A DNA stretch of 64,000 bases, taken from NCBI GenBank assembly GCA_910584155.1, contig CAJTYG010000005.1, positions 62,001-126,000 of the forward strand, read 5' to 3'. The notes under the pieces were generated by a model. That model made no database searches, was not told where the DNA came from, and saw nothing but the letters and a program-made list of their open reading frames with translations. Positions within the stretch are counted from its first letter, which is position 1. Every line of letters begins with the position of its first letter. The position numbers were made by a program, and so were the translations under genes. This document shows, in pieces, positions 1 to 8,355 of this stretch. Source of the DNA: an uncultured Christensenella sp. GTDB lineage: Bacteria > Bacillota > Clostridia > Christensenellales > CAG-917.

Positions 1-198
1 ACTATCGCTATCATCAGAAAGACTATGGCGGAGCTTTACTGCCCGAAGTGCGCAGAAAACAGAGTGCGTATTCAGTACGGCGGCAGCATGAACCCCAAAA
101 ACGTCAAGGAGCTTATGGCTATGCCCGAAATCGACGGCGGACTTATCGGCGGCGCTTCGCTCAAGGCGGTCGATTTTTCGCAGGTCGTCAATTTTTAA
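1..198 (+). CDS. tpiA: Triosephosphate isomerase, C-terminal part (5' end outside window)
   Basis: Frame 1 is open from the first base to a TAA at 196-198 and gives 65 residues. It contains YGGSMNPKN and GGLIGGASL, the phosphate-binding loop and C-terminal signature of triosephosphate isomerase, which interconverts dihydroxyacetone phosphate and glyceraldehyde 3-phosphate in glycolysis. About three quarters of the protein lies upstream of the window. The next gene, gpmI, starts 28 bases later on the same strand, the usual Firmicutes order within a gap-pgk-tpi-gpm operon. The identification is firm. Only the start and the catalytic residues cannot be seen. Confidence 0.95.
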   Translation, partial: TIAIIRKTMAELYCPKCAENRVRIQYGGSMNPKNVKELMAMPEIDGGLIGGASLKAVDFSQVVNF

Positions 199-226
199 TT
201 GCTGCGCTTAACTGAAAAGGATAATT

Positions 227-1792
227 ATGAATAAACTTGTACTTGTAGTTATGGATGGCGTCGGCAAGTCCAAAACGGGGCTTGGCGACGCAGTGACTAT
301 GGCAAATACTCCCACTCTCGATAAGCTGCTTGCCGAGTGCCCTCACACCTATATCAAGGCGCACGGCACGGCGGTCGGCTTGCCCTCTGACGACGATATG
401 GGCAACAGCGAGGTGGGACACAATGCTCTTGGCTGCGGACAGGTGTACTCGCAGGGCGCAAAGCTTGTTGAGGAAGCAATAGAGAGCGGCGACATCTATA
501 GGTCTGCCGCTTGGACGGAGCTGAAAAACAACTGCATAAATTTTGGCAGCACAATGCACTTTATCGGCTTGCTTAGCGACGGCAACGTGCACAGCAATAT
601 CGGTCATCTGCTTGCGCTTGTCAGCCACGCCAAAAAGGACGGCGTAAAGCGTGTGCGCATACATATCCTGCTCGATGGCAGAGACGTGCCTGCGACCTCG
701 GCGCTGACGTATGTGGACGCACTTGAAAATACTCTTGCGGGCTTAAACGACGCAGACTTTGACGCAAAGATAGCGTCGGGCGGCGGACGTATGAAAATCA
801 CAATGGACAGATATTTCGCAAACTGGGATATGGTCAAGGCAGGTTTTTATACGCACGTTTACGGCGAGGGCAGAGGCTTTGCGACCGCACGGGAGGCTAT
901 CGAAACCTTCCGTGAGGAAAACCCCAACATCATAGATCAGGACCTGCCTGCGTTTGTCATCAAAGAGGACGGCAAGCCCGTCGGAGCAATGGCGGACGGC
1001 GACAGCGTGATACTCTTCAACTTCAGAGGCGACCGTGCTATCGAGCTTTCTATGGCGTTTGACAACGTGAAGTTTGACGGCTTTGACAGAGGCAATATGC
1101 CTAAGGTGCTGTATGCGGGAATGCTGCAGTATGACGGCGATTTGCACCTGCCGACAAGGTTTTTAGTTGAGCCTCCGCAGATAAAGTATACGCTCAGCGA
1201 AAAGCTTGTCGAGCTTGGCGTGAAGTCATATGCCGTGTCCGAAACGCAGAAATACGGCCACGTGACGTATTTCTGGAATGGAAACCGCTCTGAAAAATTC
1301 AGCGATAAGCTTGAGGTTTGGGAAGAAGTGCCGAGCGATAAGGTGTCCTTTGACGAGCGTCCTTGGATGAAATCGGCAGAGGTGACCGATAAGGTCATAG
1401 CTGCGATTGAAAGCGGCGAATACGGCTTTATACGCTGCAACTATCCAAACGGAGATATGGTAGGGCATACGGGAAATCTTGACGCAACCATAATAGGCGT
1501 CGAGGCTGTGGACCTTGCTCTTGCAAGACTGCTGCCTGTCGTCAGACGAAACAATTATACGCTTATAGTGACGGCGGATCACGGCAATGCCGACGAGATG
1601 CTTGAAAAGAACAAGAAGGGACAGATTGCAGTGCGTACTGCGCACAGCCTCAACGTTGTGCCGTTTATCGTATACAATGCAAACTGTGAGATAGCGGAAG
1701 GCGAGTTTGGCTTGTCAAACGTCGCAGCGACCGCAATGAAGCTTATGGACCTGCCTGTTGACGGGCACTGGGACAAAGCTATAGTGAAATAA
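227..1792 (+). CDS. gpmI: 2,3-bisphosphoglycerate-independent phosphoglycerate mutase
   Basis: The protein has 521 residues, close to the usual 510. It interconverts 3- and 2-phosphoglycerate in the cytosol using two manganese ions and a phosphoserine intermediate. The first metal ligand is in MDGVG (Asp10), the nucleophile is Ser61 in MGNSEVGHNALG, and the second metal cluster is seen in RCNYPNGDMVGHTG and VTADHGNAD near the C-terminus. AAAAGG lies 7-12 bases before the ATG. It follows tpiA by 28 bases and is probably co-transcribed with it. A strong terminator follows the stop, so this is the last gene of the glycolytic operon. Nothing is odd about it. Confidence 0.96.
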   Translation: MNKLVLVVMDGVGKSKTGLGDAVTMANTPTLDKLLAECPHTYIKAHGTAVGLPSDDDMGNSEVGHNALGCGQVYSQGAKLVEEAIESGDIYRSAAWTELKNNCINFGSTMHFIGLLSDGNVHSNIGHLLALVSHAKKDGVKRVRIHILLDGRDVPATSALTYVDALENTLAGLNDADFDAKIASGGGRMKITMDRYFANWDMVKAGFYTHVYGEGRGFATAREAIETFREENPNIIDQDLPAFVIKEDGKPVGAMADGDSVILFNFRGDRAIELSMAFDNVKFDGFDRGNMPKVLYAGMLQYDGDLHLPTRFLVEPPQIKYTLSEKLVELGVKSYAVSETQKYGHVTYFWNGNRSEKFSDKLEVWEEVPSDKVSFDERPWMKSAEVTDKVIAAIESGEYGFIRCNYPNGDMVGHTGNLDATIIGVEAVDLALARLLPVVRRNNYTLIVTADHGNADEMLEKNKKGQIAVRTAHSLNVVPFIVYNANCEIAEGEFGLSNVAATAMKLMDLPVDGHWDKAIVK

Positions 1793-1804
1793 GATAAGCT
1801 ATAC

Positions 1805-1837
1805 AAAAAAGCCTGTCCGTCGGACAGGCTTTTTTGT
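1805..1837 (+). terminator. Rho-independent terminator after gpmI
   Basis: Arms GCCTGTCC and GGACAGGC (1811-1829) form an 8-bp stem with a GTC loop, followed by six T. Six A precede the stem, so it could also act on the minus strand. Confidence 0.9.
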
Positions 1838-1850
1838 TTGCAAAAGTTAT

Positions 1851-1888
1851 AATTTAAACCGCCGAGAGAGTTTTCGGCGGTTTAAATT
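1851..1888. terminator. Long perfect inverted repeat between converging genes
   Basis: A 15-bp perfect stem (1851-1865 and 1874-1888) with an 8-base loop lies between gpmI and the converging MATE gene. It ends in TTTAAATT rather than a clean T-run. It probably terminates the minus-strand MATE transcript, but the lack of a clear U tract makes this less certain than the hairpin before it. Confidence 0.55.
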
Positions 1889-1908
1889 TTGTGATTTAAA
1901 CGTTTAGA

Positions 1909-3402
1909 TTATCGGTTTTCATCGTTGTCAACAACGTCGGCGGCAACCGCCTGCGCTGCGTCAAAATCAATGGAAACTTGCTCGTTTTGAACATCTAAAG
2001 CAGCGGATTTGTGCCTGAAGATTTTGTTTACGGTGTTTATCGCAACGGGAATGAATATAAGCACCGCAAGCGTTTCGGCAATGGGGAAGGACATCCAGAA
2101 GCCGTCGAAGCCGAGCGGCGTGTAGGTGCAAAGAACATAGCCGAGCGGAAGCAATATACATATCTGTCTTAAAAGTGAGATGAGCATTGCTTTTATGCCG
2201 TGTCCTACCGAGTTGAACATAGCTATCATAATTACGCTGAACGGCGCAGGAATAAAGCAAATAGAGCAAAGGCGCAGAGCCTTGCAGCCTATATACATTC
2301 TGTTTGCGTCGTCGCCTACGGAAAACATCTTAAGCAAAACGTCGGGCATAGAGTGGAATATTATCAAAACCGCAAACATATAGCAGAAAGCTATCAGCAT
2401 CGCAAGCTTAAAGGTCTTTTCAAAGCGTGGGCGGTTGTTTGCACCGTAGTTGTAGCCCATAATCGGAATGCAGCCTTGATTGAGTCCGAAGCAAGGCATA
2501 AACGCAAACGATTGCAGCTTGAAGAATATGCCGAATGCCCATACTGCGTCCGCCGAGCGATTGAGTATGCTGTTGGCTATCATATACATTATTGAGCCGA
2601 TAGAGTTGAGCACTATAGTGGGCAGCCCCACACGCATTATGTCGAGTAAAATTCGTTTTTTAAGCTTGAAGCCCTTTGAAAACAGAATTCTGATATCCCA
2701 TTTGTTGCGTTTTATCACTATGACGGCAATGGGGATGCACATAGCTAAAATCTGTCCTGCGACGGTGGCAATAGCGGCGCCCGTTGCCCCTAACTTTGCA
2801 ACGCTGATGAGCAGTGGATCGAGCGCAATATTGGTGAGCGCACCCGCAAGCTGCGTTATCATCGGCACTATCATATTGCCCATAGATTGCAGTATGCGAT
2901 TGAACATTATTTCCACCATCATTCCGAAAGAGCAGCAGGTGCAAATAGTGAGATACGTTGACGACATTTTGTAGACCGCCTGCATTTGTACGGGATCGCC
3001 CGACGAGCCGAGAGTGTACGCACGCACGAATGCATCCGATATAAAATAGCCCGTTATCGCAAAAAATGCGCTTACGATCAGTGAAAGTAATATGCCTGTT
3101 TGCGCCGCAAGCCCTGCGTCCTCGTTTTTACCCTCGCCGAGCAAGCGGGAAATGAGCGAGCCCGTGCCTACCGCAAGTCCTATCGCAAATGCGTTTACAA
3201 GCAGTTGCATAGGCATAGCATAGGACAGGGCGAGCACGCCGTTTTGCGGATCGTATGCGCCGATAAATATGCTGTCTACTATGTTGTAGAGAGCCTGCAC
3301 GAGCATCGAGAGTATGGCAGGACCGCTCATTTGAAAAATGAGCTTGCCGATTGGCGTAGTGCCGAGTTTTTTAGATTGCAGATCGTTTGTTGCAGTTGAC
3401 AT
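1909..3402 (-). CDS. MATE family efflux transporter
   Basis: The protein has 497 residues and about twelve hydrophobic segments in two halves. It opens with GTTPIGKLIFQMSGPAILSML and includes ALSYAMPMQLLVNAFAIGLAVG, both typical of MATE (multidrug and toxic compound extrusion) carriers of the MepA type. These proteins export cationic compounds in exchange for Na+ or H+ across the inner membrane. The C-terminal 40 residues are acidic and soluble, longer than usual. No regulator is adjacent. A TTGCTT-17-TATAAT promoter lies upstream (3450-3478). A second, unrelated MATE gene occurs at 36534-37937. The substrate cannot be told from sequence. Confidence 0.9.
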   Translation of the reverse strand: MSTATNDLQSKKLGTTPIGKLIFQMSGPAILSMLVQALYNIVDSIFIGAYDPQNGVLALSYAMPMQLLVNAFAIGLAVGTGSLISRLLGEGKNEDAGLAAQTGILLSLIVSAFFAITGYFISDAFVRAYTLGSSGDPVQMQAVYKMSSTYLTICTCCSFGMMVEIMFNRILQSMGNMIVPMITQLAGALTNIALDPLLISVAKLGATGAAIATVAGQILAMCIPIAVIVIKRNKWDIRILFSKGFKLKKRILLDIMRVGLPTIVLNSIGSIMYMIANSILNRSADAVWAFGIFFKLQSFAFMPCFGLNQGCIPIMGYNYGANNRPRFEKTFKLAMLIAFCYMFAVLIIFHSMPDVLLKMFSVGDDANRMYIGCKALRLCSICFIPAPFSVIMIAMFNSVGHGIKAMLISLLRQICILLPLGYVLCTYTPLGFDGFWMSFPIAETLAVLIFIPVAINTVNKIFRHKSAALDVQNEQVSIDFDAAQAVAADVVDNDENR

Positions 3403-3449
3403 AATTTAGTGTATCTAATTGGATAAACCTTTTTTACTTTGCATATAAA

Positions 3450-3478
3450 ATTATATTGGTTTAAAAATCAAAAAGCAA
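3450..3478 (-). promoter_or_regulatory. Sigma-A type promoter for the MATE gene
   Basis: On the minus strand TTGCTT (3478-3473), 17 bases and TATAAT (3455-3450) lie 48 bases before the MATE ATG. Confidence 0.6.
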
Positions 3479-3576
3479 CCGATTTGAGGCTGCTCTTAAA
3501 ATTTTAATGTGTAAATTTGTGGAAATTCAATGATTTTTTTGCAAAAGTGCAAAAAATCTCACATTTTATTGTGCGT

Positions 3577-4893
3577 TTATGCCTGTGCTCCGTCTGCGGA
3601 CGCTTGCTCGGCGGGGGCTTCCTGCGCTTCGCTCGGTTCTACGGGCGGCATAAGGTTGGGATCGTCGGGCTTCTCGCCCTTGTAAAGCAGCTTTAAAAGC
3701 AGCGGGGCAAGCAGTGCGGATATAACTACCAAAAGCAGTACGAAGGGCATTATCGCAGGGTCTACCATTCCGTTGTCTATTCCCTTTTGGGTGCAGACGA
3801 TGACGACCTCGGCACGCACCATCATACCTACGCCGACACGAAGGCTGTCTTTAAACGAATATTTGCATATCAGCGAGCCCACGCCGCAGCCCAAAACCTT
3901 GCCTATCAGCCCCATAAGGATAAAGCATACGCCAAAGCCCGCCATTGTTGCGGTTATGCCCGAGAAGTCCGCCGTGATACCTATGTTTGCAAAGAATACG
4001 GGACCGAATATCATATAGTTGCTTACCTCTACCTTGCGGTTGATATACTCGTGCTCATGCACCGTTGAGAGGATAAGTCCTGCGATATATGCGCCCGTGA
4101 TATCGGCAACCCCAAACCATTTTTCTGCAGCGTATGCAAAGAAGAAGCAAACCGTAAAGCCGATTATCGGCAGCCTGCGTGTGTGCGGATAGCGTTTTTC
4201 GATGATATTCAGCAAAAAGTGCAGGGCAACGCCTATTGCAGCCGCCGCTGCGAAGAAGCCTATCATCTTGCCTATGATTATGCCGACCTCGCCCGCACCC
4301 GTGCCGTTGTTGAGGCTGATGAAGAGCGACAGCAGCACTATGCCTATTATGTCGTCCATTATGGCGGCTGCGATGATAGAAGTGCCCACCTTCGAGTTGA
4401 GCTTGCCGAGCTCCTTTAGTGTTGCGACAGTCACACTGACTGAGGTTGCGGCAAGAATAGTGCCGTAAAAGAGGTTGTGAATGACGTTTTCGCCTGCATG
4501 AGCAAAGCCACCGTTAAAGGCGGTCGCCACGACAAAGCCCAAGCCCATAGGCACGATGACGCCGAGCAGGGTGATGACTACAGACGGCAGACCGCAAATT
4601 TTAAACTGCTTGAGGTCGGTTTCGATACCTGCGGAAAACATTATCAGAATCACGCCTATCTTCGCTAAAAATGACAGCCCCTTTAATGTATCCTCTGTAA
4701 ACACCGTCTGATTTGGAATGAGCTTTATAAGCCCTATCAGTATGCCTGCGACAAGTATGCCTACGACCTGCGGCAGACCTATCTTTTTGCCCAATATGGA
4801 AAAAAGCTTTGAGCACATCAATATGAGTGCCAAAGGGAGGAGAATTTCATAAGTTTCCGAACTGCCCATTACGGACAACGCATCAACAAACAT
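3577..4893 (-). CDS. Cation:proton antiporter, CPA2 (KefB/NapA-like) family
   Basis: The protein has 438 residues and 12-13 hydrophobic segments. The core GTSIIAAAIMDDIIGIVLLS contains the paired aspartates of electrogenic CPA2 antiporters. These exchange Na+ or K+ for protons across the cytoplasmic membrane and so serve pH and salt balance. There is no C-terminal TrkA-N/RCK nucleotide-binding domain. Instead the protein ends in a short Pro/Glu/Ala-rich tail. AGAGGTGG lies 6 bases before the ATG, which fixes the start. A promoter is predicted at 4919-4948. It stands alone on the minus strand, next to a MATE gene that also reads leftward. The ion cannot be told from sequence. Confidence 0.88.
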   Translation of the reverse strand: MFVDALSVMGSSETYEILLPLALILMCSKLFSILGKKIGLPQVVGILVAGILIGLIKLIPNQTVFTEDTLKGLSFLAKIGVILIMFSAGIETDLKQFKICGLPSVVITLLGVIVPMGLGFVVATAFNGGFAHAGENVIHNLFYGTILAATSVSVTVATLKELGKLNSKVGTSIIAAAIMDDIIGIVLLSLFISLNNGTGAGEVGIIIGKMIGFFAAAAAIGVALHFLLNIIEKRYPHTRRLPIIGFTVCFFFAYAAEKWFGVADITGAYIAGLILSTVHEHEYINRKVEVSNYMIFGPVFFANIGITADFSGITATMAGFGVCFILMGLIGKVLGCGVGSLICKYSFKDSLRVGVGMMVRAEVVIVCTQKGIDNGMVDPAIMPFVLLLVVISALLAPLLLKLLYKGEKPDDPNLMPPVEPSEAQEAPAEQASADGAQA

Positions 4894-4918
4894 AACGCCA
4901 CCTCTTTTGATGTGTATT

Positions 4919-4948
4919 GTTATACTCTTTCGTACTTGGCAAAGTCAA
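4919..4948 (-). promoter_or_regulatory. Promoter for the cation antiporter
   Basis: Minus strand TTGACT (4948-4943), 18 bases, TATAAC (4924-4919), 26 bases before the ATG. Confidence 0.6.
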
Positions 4949-5106
4949 GTAAAAAAGGGTGGAATTTTGCGCCATTTTGTCGTATCCGCCTTGTAAAAAG
5001 CGGCGCCGACGCTATAATCTACGCAAAAACAAAGCAAAAACGTGACGTATCGGGGCGCAAAACAGGCATATGGACGGGGTGAGCTTCGTCGATATGCCCA
5101 TATGTG

Positions 5107-5135
5107 TTGACATTATGGATAATAACTGATAAAAT
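5107..5135 (+). promoter_or_regulatory. Strong promoter of the small membrane protein gene
   Basis: TTGACA (5107-5112), 17 bases, TAAAAT (5130-5135). The start of transcription would be near 5142. The predicted GTG start at 5191 fits this, while an in-frame GTG at 5104 would lie inside the promoter and is rejected. Confidence 0.75.
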
Positions 5136-5157
5136 ATACAAACAGACTTATTTTATA

Positions 5158-5175
5158 CGTACGCACGTGCGTACG
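5158..5175. repeat. Perfect 18-bp palindrome, operator-like
   Basis: CGTACGCAC and GTGCGTACG meet without a gap. It lies about 16 bases after the predicted transcription start at 5142 and just before the ribosome site. A hairpin with no loop is poor RNA structure, so a dimeric DNA-binding repressor site is more likely. Confidence 0.5.
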
Positions 5176-5190
5176 CAAGCGGAGCGGGTA

Positions 5191-5631
5191 GTGGATACAC
5201 TGTCGATACTTATGCAAATACTCGGGATAATCATAAACGGCGCAAAGATAGTCGGCGTTTTGATTTTATTTGCTATCCTGCTTGCGGTTTTAAAATACTT
5301 TGCTTTGCGTTTTAAGGGCTTCTTGCCCACGGTTGCGATGACGGCGTTTGTGCTGTCTATTCTCAGCGCAAATATCGAGCAGGTCTACGGCGTTGCCGCA
5401 ATTTTGTGGCTGAGGCTTTCGAGTATCATTTATTCTTTTTCGGACAGCGTGACTTTTATAATCCTTCTGTTTGCAATATTGCTGTGCTGCGCAATCGCCA
5501 CAAGGCTTGAGGTTTTGTCGCACAGCACATTTAAGCTGTTCAAAATAAAACGAAACGAAAAGGAAGCAAGCGTTGACGCTTGCAATATGTCAAATTCTTA
5601 TCTGGCGACGACGCCGGTGCTTTTGTCTTAA
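5191..5631 (+). CDS. Small membrane protein of unknown function
   Basis: I do not recognise this gene. From a GTG at 5191, preceded by GGAG with 6 bases spacing, it gives 146 residues. An ATG at 5212 is an alternative but has no ribosome site. There are three to four hydrophobic segments: the first in the N-terminal 35 residues, one near residues 40-65, one or two between 75 and 110. The C-terminal 35 residues are polar and probably cytoplasmic. A strong promoter and an 18-bp palindrome precede it, so it is regulated on its own. The ABC transporter operon follows 130 bases later with its own promoter. No conserved motif suggests a function. Confidence 0.6.
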   Translation: MDTLSILMQILGIIINGAKIVGVLILFAILLAVLKYFALRFKGFLPTVAMTAFVLSILSANIEQVYGVAAILWLRLSSIIYSFSDSVTFIILLFAILLCCAIATRLEVLSHSTFKLFKIKRNEKEASVDACNMSNSYLATTPVLLS

Positions 5632-5636
5632 ATTTT

Positions 5637-5665
5637 TTGCGCCGAATGGCGGTTTATTTTAAAAT
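5637..5665 (+). promoter_or_regulatory. Promoter of the ABC exporter operon
   Basis: TTGCGC (5637-5642), 17 bases, TAAAAT (5660-5665). It lies 97 bases before the ATPase ATG. Confidence 0.5.
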
Positions 5666-5725
5666 ACATTCTAAAAAATATATCTGAAAATCTGTCGGGC
5701 GCATTATGCGCAAAAACAGATTTAG

Positions 5726-5743
5726 TCCCGCAAGCTTGCGGGA
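5726..5743. repeat. Perfect 18-bp palindrome before the ABC operon
   Basis: TCCCGCAAG and CTTGCGGGA meet without a gap, 18 bases before the ABC ATPase start codon. No T-run follows, so it is not a terminator. It resembles the arrangement at 5158-5175, but the sequence differs. Confidence 0.45.
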
Positions 5744-5761
5744 TAGATAGAGGAGATAATT

Positions 5762-6628
5762 ATGCTTAAAATAGAACATCTTGTAAAAACGTATCCGAAG
5801 AGCGACAGAGTTGCCGTCGACGACATTTCGTTTGAGCTTCGCCCCGGCGAGATATTCGGCTTTTTGGGACAAAACGGCGCAGGAAAATCCACAACCATAA
5901 AGTGCCTTACGGGTATACTGCCCTTTGACAGCGGCACGATAGAAATATGCGGTCACGACATCGTAAAGGAGCCTATCAAGGCAAAAATGTTTATGGGCTA
6001 TGTGCCCGACAACCACTCCGTGTATGAAAAGCTTACGGGCAGGGAATACGTAAACTACGTTGCCGATTTATACAAAGTGCCAAAGGACCTGCGCACCGAG
6101 CGTATGGACAGGTTTGCAAAGCTGTTCCGTCTGGAATTTGCCATCGACAAACAGATAAAGTCGTATTCGCACGGAATGAAGCAAAAAATTTGTATCATAG
6201 CCGCTCTCATTCACGAGCCTAAGCTGTGGGTGCTTGACGAGCCTATGATGGGACTCGACCCTCAGTCCACCGCCGAAATCATCGCTCATATGAGAGAGCA
6301 TTGCGCAAAGGGCAATACGGTGTTTTTCTCAAGCCACAACCTCGACCTTGTAAAGAAGCTGTGCCACAGAGTCGCTATCGTCAACGAGGGCAAGCTTATA
6401 GACCTCTTTGACCTTGCGGGCAACGAGGAAAACAAAGCTAACCTTGAGGAAAGATTTTTCCGTATTACCGGCACGTATGAAGAAAGACTCTTTGAGGACT
6501 ACATTGCGCAGGAAAGTGCGGATATGCGCCCCGATATGCCCGTAGAACAGGCGCAGCAGCCGCAGGCGGACGAGAACGAAATCATCGAAAATAAGTCCGC
6601 TCCCGACACGGATAAGGGGGAAGAGTGA
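5762..6628 (+). CDS. ABC transporter ATP-binding protein
   Basis: The protein has 288 residues. Walker A is GQNGAGKST (residues 36-44), the signature is the variant YSHGMKQK (near 135), and Walker B with the catalytic Glu is LWVLDEP (near 155). The D-loop MGLDPQS and switch His (SSHNLD) are present. The N-terminal 230 residues are the nucleotide-binding domain of CcmA/NatA/DrrA-type exporters. The last 55 residues are an acidic tail. AGGAG precedes the ATG by 6 bases. The gene overlaps the permease gene by one base (TGATG), so the two are translated together. It drives the export function of the operon, with an unknown substrate. Confidence 0.93.
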   Translation: MLKIEHLVKTYPKSDRVAVDDISFELRPGEIFGFLGQNGAGKSTTIKCLTGILPFDSGTIEICGHDIVKEPIKAKMFMGYVPDNHSVYEKLTGREYVNYVADLYKVPKDLRTERMDRFAKLFRLEFAIDKQIKSYSHGMKQKICIIAALIHEPKLWVLDEPMMGLDPQSTAEIIAHMREHCAKGNTVFFSSHNLDLVKKLCHRVAIVNEGKLIDLFDLAGNEENKANLEERFFRITGTYEERLFEDYIAQESADMRPDMPVEQAQQPQADENEIIENKSAPDTDKGEE

Positions 6629-8340
6629 TGAAGGGCGAGTTTTCTTTTCAAAGCGTAAGAACGCTTTTTAAGCTGGACTTGCTTTCCCGCTTCGGCTCCA
6701 CGCACAAGCGAGGGGTGAAGTACAGGATAATGCAATATTCCAACTATCTGTTTTTTGTGGCGATATATGCGTTGCTTGTGGTGGGCATATTTTATCTCAC
6801 AAAAATGTTTGTCAACGAGGGCAATCTGCGGCTTGAGTTTCTGACGCTTGCCGCTACAATCACTCTTGCGATCGCAACGGCTATCAGCACGGGCACCGTC
6901 ATCAAAAACCTGTATCAGAACGGCGACAACGAAATGCTGCTGCGCTTCCCCGTGAGCGGCAAAGAAATTTTGGTTGCAAAGACGATATACTGCTATCTGC
7001 ACAACCTCATCGTATGCCTGCTGCTGATGTTGCCGTTTTATATTTCATTCGGCGTAGTCACACATGCGAGAGTAGGCGACTATTTTGCGTATATTGCGGT
7101 GACGCTGCTGTCAACGCTGCTGCCGTTTTTTATCGCAAATATCATAGCCGTGCCGGTGATGAAGCTGATGAACGTGGTGAAAAATCAGTTTTTGCTTGTG
7201 CTCATTCTCACCATTGCGGCAATTTGCGGCATATTTGTGTTTTATCTTACTTCGCTAAACACCTTCCTCAACTATCTGAGGCGTGAGGGGCAAACGCTGT
7301 TTTCAAGCGGAACTATTTATCACTTTAAACAATTTGCCCAAAACGCATATCCCTTTAACTTTTATGCGGAGCTGATAAACGGCAGGCTGTACGGCGGTCT
7401 TAGCTCGGGGCAGCTTGCGCTCAGATTTTTGTATCTCTTCCTCATCAACGCAGCGCTTGGCGTAATAGCCTACTTTGTGACGACGAGAGAGTATTACAAA
7501 ACCATACTCTACGGCATAGAGACCGAAAAGGCGTCCTTTAAAAAGAGCATAAAGGACAAGCAGCGTCCTGTGGCGTGGGCTTTGTTCAGACGTGAGTTTT
7601 ATCTGATACTGCGCAGCTTCAACTACTCGTTTCAGTATTTCGCAATGGCGTGCGCAGCGCCCGTTATGGTGTTTTTCTGCAACCGCCTTGCGGCTTCTAT
7701 GGGCGCAGAGAGCTTGGGTGCGCAGATAATGCCGGGGCTTACGCTTATGGTCATAATCATATTTGTGACCATAGTTGTGTCGTTTGCCTCAACCTGCATT
7801 TCGAGAGAGGGCAACTGTTTTTATCACACAAAGATAATTCCCGTATCGTATATGACGCAGACGCTTGTCAAGTTTGCGCTGTACTCGGGCGTAGCGAGCA
7901 TATCCGTTGCGCTGTGCTGCATGGTGTCGGGCATATATTACACCACCGACGCAGGCGGACACGCACTGTCGGCTATGGACGTAGGCTCAATCTTCTGCAT
8001 TTGCGAAATATTGGTTATAAGTCTTACGAGCCTCTATATGCTGCTCGATATCAAATCGCCGACGTTCAACGTTGGCGGCGACGGCGAGCTTGTCAGCGCA
8101 AACAAAAACGTAGCGCTCGCTATGATAGTGGGCATTGCGGTGGCAATACTTTACGGCGTATTCGCAATGGTCTTCAGCTTTATCCCCGTAAAGGTGGGCA
8201 GTTGGCAGATCACTACATTCGGCGGCGATATAGGCAATATATATCTGATACTTGCCATAGTGTCGCTCATCCTGTTGGGGGCAAGCCTTTCGGCGCTGTT
8301 TGTCAACCTCAACAAGAAATATCAAAACATAATTCCATAA
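6628..8340 (+). CDS. ABC exporter permease subunit
   Basis: The protein has 570 residues from the ATG at 6628. A GTG one codon earlier is possible but less likely. There are about twelve hydrophobic segments in two halves, joined by a polar stretch around residues 290-325. This size and layout fit ABC-2 type permeases of Clostridia that pair with a single ATPase, such as putative bacteriocin or lipid exporters. There is no permease motif that tells the substrate. Its stop lies 15 bases before the start of the large surface protein, with GGAGG between, so all three genes form one transcription unit. The cargo could be a molecule that needs the surface protein, but this is inference. Confidence 0.85.
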   Translation: MKGEFSFQSVRTLFKLDLLSRFGSTHKRGVKYRIMQYSNYLFFVAIYALLVVGIFYLTKMFVNEGNLRLEFLTLAATITLAIATAISTGTVIKNLYQNGDNEMLLRFPVSGKEILVAKTIYCYLHNLIVCLLLMLPFYISFGVVTHARVGDYFAYIAVTLLSTLLPFFIANIIAVPVMKLMNVVKNQFLLVLILTIAAICGIFVFYLTSLNTFLNYLRREGQTLFSSGTIYHFKQFAQNAYPFNFYAELINGRLYGGLSSGQLALRFLYLFLINAALGVIAYFVTTREYYKTILYGIETEKASFKKSIKDKQRPVAWALFRREFYLILRSFNYSFQYFAMACAAPVMVFFCNRLAASMGAESLGAQIMPGLTLMVIIIFVTIVVSFASTCISREGNCFYHTKIIPVSYMTQTLVKFALYSGVASISVALCCMVSGIYYTTDAGGHALSAMDVGSIFCICEILVISLTSLYMLLDIKSPTFNVGGDGELVSANKNVALAMIVGIAVAILYGVFAMVFSFIPVKVGSWQITTFGGDIGNIYLILAIVSLILLGASLSALFVNLNKKYQNIIP

Positions 8341-8355
8341 GGAGGATAGCGAAAT

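Noticed and set aside
5104..5190. An earlier in-frame GTG start for the small membrane protein
   Set aside because: It would place the start inside the TTGACA-17-TAAAAT promoter. GTG at 5191 has GGAG at the right distance.
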